Assembly (NCBI RefSeq): GCF_965363235.1
Contig: NC_134849.1
Span: 18,192,863-18,256,862 of the forward strand
Direction of reading: 5' to 3'
Source: Mytilus galloprovincialis
Taxonomy: Eukaryota > Mollusca > Bivalvia > Mytilida > Mytilidae
Length of the DNA stretch: 64,000 nt
In this document: piece after piece, positions 11,710 to 24,235 of the stretch
Layout of the letters: each line of letters opens with the position of its first letter
How positions within the stretch are numbered: the stretch's first letter is position 1
Position numbers and translations under genes: made by a program
The notes under the pieces: model-generated
Database searches by the model: none
What the model was told of the DNA's origin: nothing
The model's input: only the letters and a program-made list of their open reading frames with translations

Positions 11710-12624
11710 GAAACTCCTGACTTGCTACAGACTAGTTAAACCTCTGACGTGTATTACAGTCGAATAAACATGATAAATTGTTATTATATTGACAACGATG
11801 TGTGAATTCACAAAATTAACGTAATTGTCAAAATGTCAAAAAGGATGTTCAATAAACTAATCATAGGTACCAGGATTAAAATTGTGTATTTACGCCAGAC
11901 TCGCAGTTCGTCTAAAGAGACTCAATGGTGACGCTCTAATAAAAAAAAGTGAAAAAGGCCAAATAAAGTACAACCGTCAACATTTGGCTATAATTTTAAT
12001 CATCGAAAAAACAAACCAGTAAAACGTGTGAACTGCTCAAAAATGATACCCTTGTCGAAATATTTCGGTAAACACGAAGTTATTGAGTGATGAATTTGAA
12101 AAAAAAAAACGGTATAGCGGGCTTATATAAACCCTGAAACCAAATTACAGAAATCCTTGTATTGTAGTTCCTGAGAATAATGTGACGAAAGTTTTAAACT
12201 TTGCTCTCTTGTGTAAAATAACACAAGTTTTCGGTAAACGGGAAGTTGTTAAGTGATGAATCAGAAAACGCATCACACAGTATAGCTGACTAATATGAAC
12301 CCTGAAACTAAATTTCGGAAATCCTTAATGTCGAGTAGTTCCTGTGAAATATTCGACGAAAATATTCAGGGGATGGACGGACTGACGGATGATTGGACTT
12401 CGGGAATGACAGACAGAGGTAAAACAGTTTACCCCGACTGTTTTTAAAGCAGGGGTATAAAAAAATATGTAAATAAAGCAAAATGACATATTGACAATGC
12501 ACATCAACAAACATGAAAGACAGAAATAAAAAAAGGTATGTGCAACAAACAACTTTTTTATAATTTAGAACCAAATCCATTATACTATATATCTATACAA
12601 CAATGTAAGTTTTTGCATAGTGAT

Positions 12625-12660
<36 letters not shown>

Positions 12661-12809
12661 CTCATTTCTTCAAGAGTTATTGTTATGAAAAGCAAATATC
12701 TAGGTCAGTCATGGTCTATAATAATTCTTCTATTCTATAGTTTTAATTCCCCGAGGGTATCACCAGCCCAGGTACTGACATGAATTATCATAGATATGGT
12801 CATATTTAA

Positions 12810-13340
12810 TCAACTGTTTACAAAACTTTTGAATTTTTGAAAAACTAATGCTTTTCCCTACCTCAGGAAAAGATAATTTTAGCTTTATTTGGCCAAAACT
12901 TTTAGGAATTTTGGTCCTCAATGCTCTCCAACTTCGTACTTTATTTGGCCTTTTTTAACTTTTTTTCGATTCTAGTGTCACTTATGAGTCTTTTGTAGAC
13001 GAAACGCGCGTCTGGCGTTTTTCAATGAAGTTTTCATTCCCCGAGGGTATCACCAGCCCAGTAGTCAGCACAGAAACTTCTGTGCTGACATGAATCATCA
13101 TTGACATGGTCATATTTATAAATCAACTGTTTTCAAAACGTTTGAATTTTTGAAATACTATGGCTTTTCTACCTCAGGGATAGATAACTTTAGCTGTATT
13201 TGGCAAAACTTTTAGGAAGTTTGGTCCTCAATGCTCTCCAACTTCGTACTTTATTTGGCCTTTTTTAACTTTTTTTTATTCTAGCGTCACTGATGAGTCT
13301 TTTGTAAATAAAACTCGCGTCTGGCGTACTTAGCAAATGT
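12810..13340. repeat. Two tandem copies of dispersed repeat family RC (unit 2)
   Basis: Counterpart of 1060-1690 in the second duplication unit. Each half ends in the 'gacgaaacgcgcgtctggcg' type motif that marks the family. Confidence 0.65.
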
Positions 13341-13440
13341 AATCCTGGTATCTGTGATTAGTTATTCTTCATTAGTGTTATACTGGTTTTTTTTCTGAAC
13401 CCAATATGAGAGCATGAGGGCAAATTTAGCGTTTAAATGT

Positions 13441-13446
13441 TTTATT
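13441..13446 (-). promoter_or_regulatory. Candidate poly(A) signal of the PAN gene, copy 2
   Basis: AATAAA on the minus strand, 124 bp past the stop codon at 13570. The equivalent hexamer of copy 1 is at 1780-1785 but is separated from its stop by an inserted repeat. AATAAA is common by chance in AT-rich DNA. Confidence 0.4.
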
Positions 13447-13569
13447 GATTTTGAAATGTTTAGTTTATGCAGTATTCTCCTAACGTTAAACATCTAAAAA
13501 TAATGCCAGTTATTTCCTTGTGAAATATTGTTTCTACTGTTGCATTTTAGATAACATAATTATGTAATT

Positions 13570-16500
13570 TCATAGCTTTAAAAAGCACTGAAGAGTTGTA
13601 CTACAATAGTATCCACTAGACACTGCATTTTCGCTCAGGAGTGTGCATCTCAATAGAGAAATATCGTAAATAAAGGCCAAACATTCTGTATCAATGTGGC
13701 AAAAATAAGCACATCTAACACGTGTCGGCACTGGTTCAACAATATTCATTTCTGAAAACGAGGTTCCAGAATACTTGAGCTCAAATGTCCCCATGGTGTT
13801 TCCATCTAGAAATACATAATTATAGCATTTATAGTTTAATAATTGTTGACAAGCAAAACAAACAGAAAAAGAAAACTGCATATAAACCATCATTCTGAAA
13901 TATATCAATAAAAGCACTTTAACCGACGTGTCAATTCTTATATTTTTATTACTAAATTAAACATTGTCCATGCGGAATCATTAGCGGGTAATAATGGCTT
14001 TGGTTGAGTTGTTAAAAAACAATCGATCAAGTACTAATTGCAACCAATATAAAAGCAAGAGCGCTTTACTCAAGGTTCTTCGTCTTTGATTTTCTGTGGT
14101 CTGTTTAAATTAGATATATTTATAAACATAGAGCCCTTAGTTCGATATCTTCTTTTAAAGGATAATAAGATTAAATCAGTTCTTTATTTCATCCTCAAGA
14201 ATGAATTTTCACCTTTTGTTAGACTAGTTTTTTAATTGCATCCTATGATGAGTCTGTGACTATTTAAACTTTTGACACAAATGTACTGTTGGCTTTGATG
14301 CTCACTTATATTACCTGAATTAGGCTGTTGTTAAGATAGTCTGAAATGTCTTATTAAATTGTGTATTGTTATAAATAAGTTTGCACTGAAATATCATATT
14401 CAACTGATTTTTACATGGCTTTTTTAATGAACAGTGGCAACATAACTCATATAAATTTAGAGCCATAACAAATTATTGATAAATGCAATACGTAGGTTCA
14501 CACTGTGAGCTGAACGGGTTGAAGGGCAGATCATTTGGACTGCTACTAGATATAAAAAAAAATGCATAAAGATACACCAACGATTTTAAACAAGACATCT
14601 TTCATTAGCAGTCAAGTTGTCGCTTTAAAAAACGTACGCTCAGACTTGGTTTTAACGTAAAATTGGGAAAAATTGGGTAGCTTTATTCCTACACCCTAGT
14701 ATACCACGTTCGTTTATTAAAATGTGTGATATATTGTGGTCAATTTATTATATCCCCGCTGTTTGACCATGAAATTTTAAAGCATGGATTTTTTGTAACT
14801 TTTCATACCTGAACAATCCTTAATGTACACGGAATAAGATGGGTTTAGTACTGAATACATGCTGCTAACGCTTTCAAATAGCTTGCACCTCCCTCCAGTT
14901 CTGTATTCAATGTGGGAACATTTTGATCTCACCAAGCAGGTGTAGAGACATGTATCTTTGTCAACATCATTATATACAACTATTTCAACTCCATCTCCGT
15001 TTCCAACTTGGTAGGTTTCACCGACTAACTCCATTGTACATCCTAAATATCAAATATTAATGATTGTAAGTGGAATTGCATATAAGACTTAAAATAACCA
15101 ATTGAAAGACTTGAAAAAATGTAAGATTTGATTTAAAAAAATGAATTAAACACGTTTCCAACTTGAAAGGTTTCACCGAGTAACTCCATTGTACATCCTA
15201 AATCTCAAACATTAATGATTGTAAATGGAATTGCATATAAGACTTAAAATAAGCAATTGAATGACTAGAAAATTGTTTGATTTAATAAAAACAAGAATGT
15301 GTCCATAGTACACGGATGCCCCACTTGCACTATCATTTTACATGTTCAGTGGACCGTGAAATTGGGGTCAATACTTTAATTTGGCATTAAAATTAGAAAG
15401 ATCATATCAGAGTTAACATGTGTACTAAGTTTCAAGTTGATTGGACTTCAACTTCATCAAAAACTACCTTGACCAAAAACTTTAACCTGAGCTTCACACT
15501 ATCTTTTTCTTTGTTCAGTGGACCGTAAAATTGGGGTCAATACTTTAATTTGACATTAGAATTAGAAAGATCATATCATAGGGAACATGTGTACTAAGTT
15601 TCAAGTTGATTGGACTTCAACTTCATCAAAAACTACCTTGACCAAAAACTTGAACCTGAAGCGGGACGAACGGACGGACAAACGAACGGAGGCACAGACC
15701 AGAAAACATAATGCCCCTCTACTATCGTAAGTGGGACATAAAAAATATTTAGCACTTTTAGTACTCCTACTTAATTATTTAAACATGTTTACAATTTTGT
15801 TTTTCTAATTGTTTTGAATCCAGTATCAATGATGAGTCTTATGAAATTGATTTTCACCATATTAACATACTGCATGTTTCAATAAAATATAAAAAAGTCA
15901 TTTTATGTCAATACATTTTAGTGGACACTTTTGGTTCATGGCTTTTCCATGTAGAAACAGAGATTATTCTTCGTATGATTTTTTCAGAAAATCTTAGTTT
16001 TCCTTGAAAACTATCTCATAAACAAGCAAGTAACCAGAACTTTAATTTAGTTATTGTCTTTTGTCTATTTTACTGCATTAATGCTATTCAGACACATTTG
16101 TAAGATGCACTATACAACAGTGCATGTTATTCTGAACTTGTTAATTCGTCCAATAGGATATTGATCCATATATGAATATGGAATATGAATATTAGCACTA
16201 TCATAAATAAACATGTCAAACAAACAGATACATTAACCACATATGCAAAGATCAAACAGAAAAATAATTAACACAACTGTTACAACCTTGCAACCTTAAG
16301 AAAGACATTATGTTCCTATTTCACGAATGACCCACTCGCACTTTCATTTTCCATGTTCAGTGGACCATGAAATTGGGACAAAACTTTAATTTGGCATTAT
16401 ATGGAACATGTGTACTTACATGTAGTTTCAAATGGTTTAGACTTCAACTTCATCAAAAACTAACTTTTACCAAAAACTTTGAAAACATCAAAGCTTAAAT

Positions 16501-16699
16501 CTGAACCGGGAGAGACGGATAATGGAGTGGACGAACGGACGGACGGACGAATAGACGCACAGATAAAAAAACATAGTGCCTATAAAATTAGGGCATACAA
16601 ATAAAATTAAGTGTAACTAAGAATTAAAAAAGACTCACCTGTACAAAAGCTAATCATAAATACCAGCAGGATCAAAAATTGAAATACATTTAATTTCAT
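13570..16699 (-). CDS. Small secreted protein with two PAN/apple-like modules, copy 2 (intact)
   Basis: Exons: 16639-16699 (start ATG at 16699, signal peptide MKLNVFQFLILLVFM..., donor GTGAGT), 14809-15042 (234 nt, phase 1-1) and 13570-13805 (ends in a stop). The predicted protein has about 176 residues. Each internal exon encodes one cysteine-rich module with the PAN/apple pattern: CLYTC...C..IEY...CKLFES in the first, and CAYFCHIDTEC followed by a later CTL in the second. The family (apple, PAN, plasminogen N-terminal) binds proteins or sugars outside the cell. Secretion is inferred from the signal peptide, and no membrane segment or catalytic motif is visible. One module per symmetric phase-1 exon fits growth by exon duplication. 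The partner and role are unknown. All splice sites are consensus and all frames join, so the model is strong, although expression is untested. Confidence 0.82.
15150..15270 (-). repeat. Partial duplicate of the PAN exon 2 acceptor and exon start
   Basis: This block repeats 15000-15115: the upstream intron tail, the acceptor and roughly the first 15 codons of exon 2 of the PAN gene. It lies just upstream of the true exon in transcription order and lacks the rest of the exon. Unit 1 has no such duplicate. It could act as a decoy acceptor. Confidence 0.75.
15285..15740 (+). repeat. Dispersed repeat family RE, two internal units
   Basis: Contains two tandem internal units ('ggaccgtgaaattggggtca' and a near repeat) before the gacggac run. 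Missing from unit 1, so inserted after the duplication, in intron 1 of the intact PAN gene. Confidence 0.75.
16265..16590 (+). repeat. Dispersed repeat family RE, one internal unit
   Basis: Counterpart of 4964-5315, present in both units and so older than the duplication. Confidence 0.7.
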
Positions 16700-17263
16700 G
16701 ATGACAAAAGCAGTAGTCCAGTATTTGACAGCGTTAACAATATAAGTAAGACTACAATTATATATCATACTTTATTTGATCAATGACATTTTACATAAAT
16801 AAAATCATTTAGATTGTGAATTTAGAACTTCAAACATCAAGCAATGTTTTACCATTAAAGTTGTTCAAAACTAATTCTATACAAACATAATTTGTTCGCA
16901 TTTGAAACCATTGTTATATTGAACAAATCATTAGCCCCAATCAATTATCTTCAGTTTCTGTATGAAGATAACATTATACACAAAATGATAACTCCTGGTT
17001 TTGCTACATTTGATTTTACCAATAGTCTATTAGTTAAGTAAATAAAAAAGGCAATAGATTTCATTAGCAAACTAATATATAGTCTGTTCCAACTTCATAG
17101 GTATAATGTATTTGTGATCAAACTAGTATTCAGGTATCTTTCATCGCGAAGATGCAAATTGTGTAAATTAATAAATCAAACATATTTTTAATAATTCAAT
17201 GTTAATTCAATAGATCAATTTTTCATACAAACGTCAATAAGAAACTAGAATCCATTTATAACT

Positions 17264-18257
17264 AGGTCTTTCCACTTTTCGTGGAAAGACCTTTTGTTTT
17301 TCTTCTGATTATTTTTTAGGTCTTTTGTTTTTCTTCTGATTATTTTTTTTTCTTCTTCTTCTTCTGCCGTCTGATATGCTTTTTTGTCTTACAACATATC
17401 GAATGGATTTTTGGCCAATGATGTGGTACAGTAATGGGGGTTTCAAAACTCACCCTGTGTGACCGAACACTTATTCTTATAGGAGTTATCCCCCTCGTCC
17501 CCTTTTTCTTGTTATCGCTATACATTGTATCTCTAAAACCGTAAAAGATTTTAACAAACTGTTTTCACCGAATTGTTCGTCTACTCTTAAGAATGATTTG
17601 GTTAATTTTGATTGGAGTGATCGGAAGACATCTTAATGGGAGTTATTTTCCTTTGAAAATTTAAGATAGGCGATATGTTGGATCAATTCATACGTTATAA
17701 GTCGGAGAGGTCTACAGTCTTTTGATATGAAGTCCTTGGTCATTTTGAAGGAAATTGAGGTCAAGGTCAAAGGTCAAGGTCATGTTATAAATTTTGAATT
17801 TTGCTTGTTATCGTTTTTCACAAGAAACTGTTACAGTAAATGATATGATGCATTTGCCAAATAACTGTTTACAATATTATAAGGGGCAACTTCAACCTAT
17901 TTAAGTCGAAGAGTTTTGGTTAACCCTTATAGGAGTTTTCTCCCCTTATTTATTTGAAATCAGTTTTTCTCCACAACCATACAAGTGATTGACCTGGGGT
18001 CTTTTGATTTGAGATCACTGACCTAAAAATTGAGGTCAAGGTCAATGGTCAATTTGACGTTATAGATTTTAACCTTTGCTAACAATTCTTTCTGCTTCAT
18101 TATAAAACAATTAAATCTACTGCATAAACCTATTAATCTTATTTTTTTTTTATATCAGTTAGTTTTTCCACATTACATTTTTTAAATTTCATTCTTATTA
18201 TCGAGTATGTCGATGTGGAAAGACCTTCAATTGTTCTCTGAAGAATTGGTTTTTAAT
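17264..18257 (+). mobile_element. Helentron-like non-autonomous element RG, copy 2
   Basis: The left end forms a perfect hairpin, GGTCTTTCCAC-tttc-GTGGAAAGACC. Near the right end the sub-terminal repeat GTGGAAAGACC recurs, followed by a palindromic tail. A terminal hairpin, short sub-terminal inverted repeats and a palindromic 3' end without a transposase is the layout known for non-autonomous Helentrons. This class call is inference. Confidence 0.6.
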
Positions 18258-18979
18258 TATCTTTATAATTTATCTTTAAAGTTTGGAGTAATAATATAAT
18301 GATACAAAAAGCTTATGTAAGATAAAGTTTTCTTTTCATACAAACATAATATTTGTTTCGTCTACATAGGATTCATCAGCAGTGACGCTGAGATCAAAAC
18401 AGTTAAAAAGCCTAACAAGTAAGAAGCAATATATTTACAAAGTCACAATATCTCACGAAGTCATGCATTCAAAATGAAGAAAATGATCTTCTGCGTCTTA
18501 GTAGTCTGTCGCGTTGATGAATCCATGCATTCAAAATGAAGTAAATGATCTTCTGCGTCTTAGTAGTCTATCACGTTGATGAATCCATGCTGGTAACCGT
18601 CTTTCACACATCGTTGTTAATATAATGGATTTTGATGCGACTAGCATACAAGTGAGAGGTTTAGCTAGCTATAAAAACAAGGTTCAATCCACAATTTTTT
18701 ACATGCAAAATGACTGTACCAAGTCAGAAATCTGACAGTTTTTATTCATTCGTTTGATGTGTATGAGCTTTTGATTTTGCCATTTGATTAAGAATTCAGT
18801 ATTTTTGTGATTTTACTCTTTAGTTTTTAAGACTGGTGTCTTTTACTCTGTATTGGCGTCTTTTTATTTGACGTGCATCTCATGCTGAATTATTGTGCAT
18901 TATGCTAATAATTAGACCTTATTTTAGTAGCTCTTTGGATGGACATGGTTAAGTATCTTTTCAATATTTTCCTTGTGTT

Positions 18980-19353
18980 GGAGGTTTGGCGTCCTTGGTG
19001 TTCGAACAATGGTTCTATAAAAAAACACGATATTTTTTTAATCTGTCACGTGGTGAGTAAATAATATTATTTTTAGAGGGTACGTTGTCAGCTTCGTCTA
19101 TGTCTTATAAGGTTTTAAGCAAAACATCTCACAAAAGAGTGAGACATTATCAAAATAGCTAGGATTATTTGATAAATCTCGTCATTAGTTATTGACACTG
19201 AAAAATCCAATTATCGAATTCATTGTTTTATTCTGTGCAAAGATTTCAGAAAAGTGAAACAACAGTAAGAAAAATTAAAATCAGGAGAAATTTTAAAAGG
19301 CACTTATTTTGTTTTCCTAAGTTCTAAAGTTTCTTTATTTGAACTATTTTTTA
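18980..19353. other. Unassigned stretch, no gene seen
   Basis: Follows the end of the duplication. No open frame, repeat match within the window or structured motif was recognised. Confidence 0.5.
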
Positions 19354-20313
19354 GCTCACCTGGTCCAAACAAAACATGTGAGCATTCTCATCACTAGACG
19401 TCCGTCATCCGTCGTCCGTCGTCCGTTAACGATCACAAAACCCTTCTCCTCTGAAACAACTGGGTCAAATAATTCCAAATTTGGCTTTAATTATTTTTAG
19501 TGTATCTAGTTGTGACCGTTGGCCCTGTCTAAGAATTAATATTGCTGGCATGGATAAAATAGGAAATAGGGTCAAATGCAGTTTTTTGGCGTATATCTCT
19601 AGGCCCGTGCACTTAAGTTAAGATTTTCCTTAGTAAACACTTAAGTTAAGGAAACTCCGCCCTTTTTAGCTAAGTGGTACATGTATGCATAAAAAATCTA
19701 AAACTAAGTATTTCCTAAGTAAAATCTTAGTTGTTATAAGTCACGCCCACAAAACTTAAGTAAATGCATAAAACCCCTTATACTAAGGAAACGCCTAAGA
19801 TAACACTTAAGTCTAAGGTACCAATATTATAGAGCTTCCTTCAAAAATAGTTAAAAATCAATCGAAAGTATACGTTTTTTGCAGAACATTAATAGGTTAC
19901 CTACAATTTAATTGATTCATAACTATATCAGTAATGAAATACTAATTATTCGCTTATTTATTGCTAAATATTAACGATCTTCGTAATTTTTTTCAAATCA
20001 CATAAAATCAACAAATCAAGAGATAACAGTGGATAGTTATAAACTATTTCCATATCCGTGTGCAAACAGAAAAGTACTTGGTTCTATTTTTCTTATGTTT
20101 ACTCTGTACGTGCACGTCTTTTAATTTTTTAAAATACACCGCGCGTGTATCATTTGTAACCGTAAGTTAAAACAGAATTAAGGAATTAGTTTAAACATAT
20201 TTTATTTGTTGAATTAAAGCAAAATGGATTAGACACAAGTAAGTCATACTTATGAAGTCTTCTTCATAATACAATATAAAGTTACAATAATAGTATAATA
20301 TGATGGACATGCA

Positions 20314-21370
20314 TATACACGGTGGGTATGGTTGTCCTGCGAGATAACGTTCTGTGCTGGTGATTTGGTCCTGATTCTGTGCTGGTGGGTTTGTTTACAT
20401 TGTATCAGAACGGCAATAAAACGACTGTTTTGTTGCTTAATTTTTCTCTGATGCGTCATAAGTACCATGCAAAGTATATTACAACAATATTATTTTGCAA
20501 AAGTCGTGCAAGTTCGTTAAACGGAATTGTCCTGACGCTGTGCTGGTGATAAGAAAAACGGTCCTGGTTCTGTGCTCCTATGCCCTGGTTTTGTGCCTTT
20601 ATATTTTAGTTAAAAGTGGCATATATTCAAGATCATTGATGCTGTACTGTTATTGACTAATTAACTGTTGTCTGCTTTCTTGAAATTGACATTGTTGTGA
20701 ATCTGTTTACTGTTATTATGAGAGAAAAAATACCCCTATTTTTTTTTTTTTTAAATTAACTGTAATCTTATTTATTGGCCTGTTAATGGAACCCTTCTTG
20801 TCCCCTTTTAAGATAAGAAAATATGTTTACGATTTTCGGGATTACGATCATTTTGCAAGATCACCAAAATACGTTGTAATTTATACAATACTTAATATAA
20901 TGTAGATTATGTGGTATGTTTGTTGTCAATGGACAAATTTCCATAAGAAACCAAAGGAAGTATGTGTTAACAACCATACGTCATCGTACGACCTTCAACA
21001 ATAACCCATAAAATAAAAATGTGAAAGGTTTTGCATAAATATAGAACAAAGGATTGCGGTATAGAAAGCGGACTCTATGAGCATTTTTGTTTTATTTTTT
21101 CAGTTCTAAATTTTCTGAAAATGAGCATTTTTGTGTTACGCTTACTGAAACAGTTTAGAGGGTGAACTTTTTAATGGAAATATATATGAACTCCATAAGA
21201 AACAAAATTGAAAAATCTCAACTGTTTTCTTCCATTTTTTATGAGTGAAAACGTCAAAAATTATCATTTTCGTCTTTGTTTACATTTTTTCATTGATCAC
21301 CAGCACCCGTCAGGACCGAATCACCAGCACAGAACGTTCTCTCGCAGGACAACCATACCCACCGTGTATA
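20314..21370. mobile_element. 1.06-kb DNA transposon with 73-bp terminal inverted repeats
   Basis: The ends read TATACACGGTGGGTATGG and its reverse complement, and the inverted match runs about 73 bp at over 90 percent. Multiple 'ttctgtgctggtga' and 'ggtcctg' words recur inside the left end, like sub-terminal transposase sites. No transposase frame is visible. The flanking TA/TATA could be a target duplication, as for Tc1/mariner-like elements, but the class is not settled. It sits inside the LINE fragment. Confidence 0.75.
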
Positions 21371-21923
21371 AAGCAAGAAGTTTATAGAACATAATACTAG
21401 CTTTCATAGGTAAAAAAAAGAGGAGAGAAAGTAAAAAGAGAAAAAGAAAGTTTGAAAAGTCGTATAACTCTGTGACGATGACTTGTGTATTATTGAGGAC
21501 GGTGACGTTCCGTGCCAGTAATAATAACGCTCTATCAAGGCATAAGAAATCTGTTTGAACTTTTTATGAAATGTTGAACTTGTTTGAAAATTTGAATATT
21601 TTGTTCGTTCGAAAGTTCCAAGTGTCCGCAAATTAATAGTTTTCAGATAACCAGTTAAGGTTGTTTAATATCGGACCCACAATGGCAAGAAGGATCATTT
21701 ATAATATTAGCTCTAAATAGGTCATTGTTTAAGAATAAAGCGGAACATCGCTATTGCGTTAAGATAATATTTAATCTCCTTGAGCCGTACAAATAAAACG
21801 TTTCAATTTTACATAATAGACAATCGTTTTTTAATTCTTTCTTAAATTTACAAATAGAGTCGACACTGCGAATTTTGGGATCAAGTTTATTCCATTCACG
21901 TATTGTAGAAGGAATAAACGATT

Positions 21924-23840
21924 CAGGGGCCGTATGCATAAAACATCTCAACTTAAGTATTCCTTAAACTTAGATTTCACTAAGAATTTCCTTAGTTAAG
22001 TAAAATTCTTAAGTGGTATGCATAAACTTACTTAAGTCTTCACTTAACTAAGGAATACTTAAATCGGAACCTTTCTCTAATTACCGTATGATATATACTA
22101 GCTCATCACATGTACTCATCCGTGTAAAAGTTTGTTATGATTATTTAAATTTGTTGATCAATGCATGCTTTTATTTTAAAGAGCTGTAGTTAAATTGATA
22201 TTGGTATACATGTAAAACAATTCAATAGAACCATAACATAGTATAATGATCAACAATTGGCGCATATAAGACAACGCTTTTTAAGGTTGATGTTTTGACG
22301 GATGAGCATTGGAGGAAAATATTTCGGTAATCCAAGACTTTCCCCTTTTTAATCTTTAATCATCTTTTAATAGGTGTAATATTTTCGGGATACAACAATA
22401 TGTTTAAAACTCTAACAATACATGATCAAGGTTTCAGTGGCGTAGCACAAGACTAAGAGTAGCATTGTAAGCAAATCATTTTACAAAACAAATCATTATA
22501 CACTTTTTTCAATAAAATGTTTACTAATAGTTCAGCTTATTATGCGCTGACATCTCTCTTTCCAGACCCCTTGCTTACATATGCTTATGGTTTGAAAAAA
22601 TCTTTTTTGATGTGAAATTAACATTTTTATCACTTCCCTTTTACAACAAAAAAGGGGGAGGGTAGATTTTTTTTTCCATAAATCCATATACAAACTAGGG
22701 CATTTTTCAAAAGTCCTACAATCTTTACTAAACCAAATTATTACAGTAAGTATATTCTCAACATATTAACGTACTTAGCAATATTTTCGATACCGCAATA
22801 TATCTCATTGAATATATAAGGAAATATAAAAAGATAATTTGATACGAGTAAGCCGGGTATCATAAATAACTTATATGATCTTATATAAATTTCGAATTCC
22901 ATGGGGGTGTAGGAGTGTGGACTTCTGGCTGCCGTAACAGTGGTTCCATAAACAAGTAACTTATTGTTTAAACAAAATGGAGGTCGATGTCCACACCCCC
23001 CCCCCCCTTCCCTTTTTTATGAAAGAAAATCCACCCCTGGGTAGGTCTTAAAACTTTTTGATTTTGTCCCTGTAAAGTGATAAAAACTAGGGTATGCCCT
23101 ACATCTTTAAAATAAAACTTAATTGAAAATTCAAATGATCCCCCATCCCCCCCCCCCAAAAAAAAACAACCCACAAACACATGATATAAAAAATGTGGCT
23201 TTGCATGCCCTCTCTTCAGTCCTTAATTCTGTTTTAACTTACGGTTACAAATGATCCCCCAGCGGTGTATTAAAAAAAAATTAAAACTTGCACATACAGA
23301 GTAAACAAAAGAAAAATAGAACCATGAATTACATGAGTATAAAAACTGAGTACTTTGCGGTATACACACGAGATATGGGAAATTGTATATAACTACCCAC
23401 TGTTATCTCTTGATTTGTTGATTATACGTGATTTGAAGAAAATTACGAATATCGTTGATATTTAGCAATACATGAACGAATAATTAGTATTTTATTACTG
23501 ATATAGTTATTAATCAGTTTAATTGTAGGTAACCTATTAATGTTCTGCAAAAAACGCATACTTTCGATTGATCTTTAACTATTTTTGAAAATTTAAGGAA
23601 GCTCTATAGGTACCTTAGACTTAAGTGTTATCTTAGCCGTTTTCTTAGTATAAGGAGTTTTATGCATACCACTTAAGTTTTGTGGGCATGACTTAAAACA
23701 ACTAAGATTTTACTTAGGAAATACTTAGTTTAAGATTTTTTATGCATACCACTTACTAGATAAAAAGGGCGGAGTTTCCTTAACTTAAGTGTTTACTAAG
23801 GAAAATCTAAACTTAAGTAGCTTTATGCATACGGGCCCAG
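21924..23840 (+). mobile_element. Inverted-repeat DNA element Z, inner copy
   Basis: 1.9 kb, with left end CAGGGGCCGTATGCATAAA and right end TTTATGCATACGGGCCCAG forming terminal inverted repeats. Near both ends the motif TTATGCATACCACTTAAG or its complement recurs, as do many CTTAAG/ACTTAAG words. It contains runs of C at 22996 and 23150. No coding capacity was seen. It interrupts a LINE fragment. A matching target duplication was not found at its ends. Confidence 0.65.
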
Positions 23841-24235
23841 TAGTAAGGGCAATTAAGGAATGAAGAGAGGGAATGCAAAACTACATTTTTTTTATTATAT
23901 CATGTGTGTGTGTGTTTTCTTTTTTTCATTGGGGGAAAAGGGGGGGGGGGGTTATTTTTGAATTTTCAATTTAGTTTTATTTTAAAGATGTAGCGCATAC
24001 CCCTAATTTTTTTCACTTACAGGGACAAAATCGAAAAGTTTTAAGACCTATCCAGAGGATTTCTTTTACAAAAGGGGGGTGGACATGGACCTTCATTTGG
24101 TTGAAACAATAAGTTGATTGTTTATGGAATCACTGTTACGGCAGTCAGAAGTCTCCACTGCTACACCCCATGGAATTCGAAGTTTATATAAGATCATACA
24201 AGGTATTTATGATACCTTACTCGTATCAAATTATT

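Larger units (their letters stand above)
11710..18979. repeat. Tandem segmental duplication, unit 2
   Basis: This is the second copy of the block that starts the window. It carries an intact PAN gene. Insertions private to this unit include the repeat at 15285-15740 and a local duplication of an exon edge at about 15150-15270. A direct duplication of about 66 bp at 18467-18595 is also private. The two units are separated by about 1.9 kb of unrelated repeats (9836-11709). Confidence 0.9.
20187..23850 (-). mobile_element. 5'-truncated LINE insertion carrying two nested DNA elements
   Basis: Bounded by an 11-bp target duplication, AATTAAGGAAT, at 20176-20186 and 23851-23861. The LINE sequence itself is 20187-20313 (3' end), 21371-21923 and a few bases near 23841. 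A reading frame at 21751-21930 gives SFIPSTIREWNKLDPKIRS, typical of the C-terminal end of LINE reverse transcriptases. Further on, other frames give fragments such as NDPSCHCGSDI, a C-terminal zinc-binding-like region. The reading frame is broken several times. Its family differs from the LINE at 47168-51796. Confidence 0.7.
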
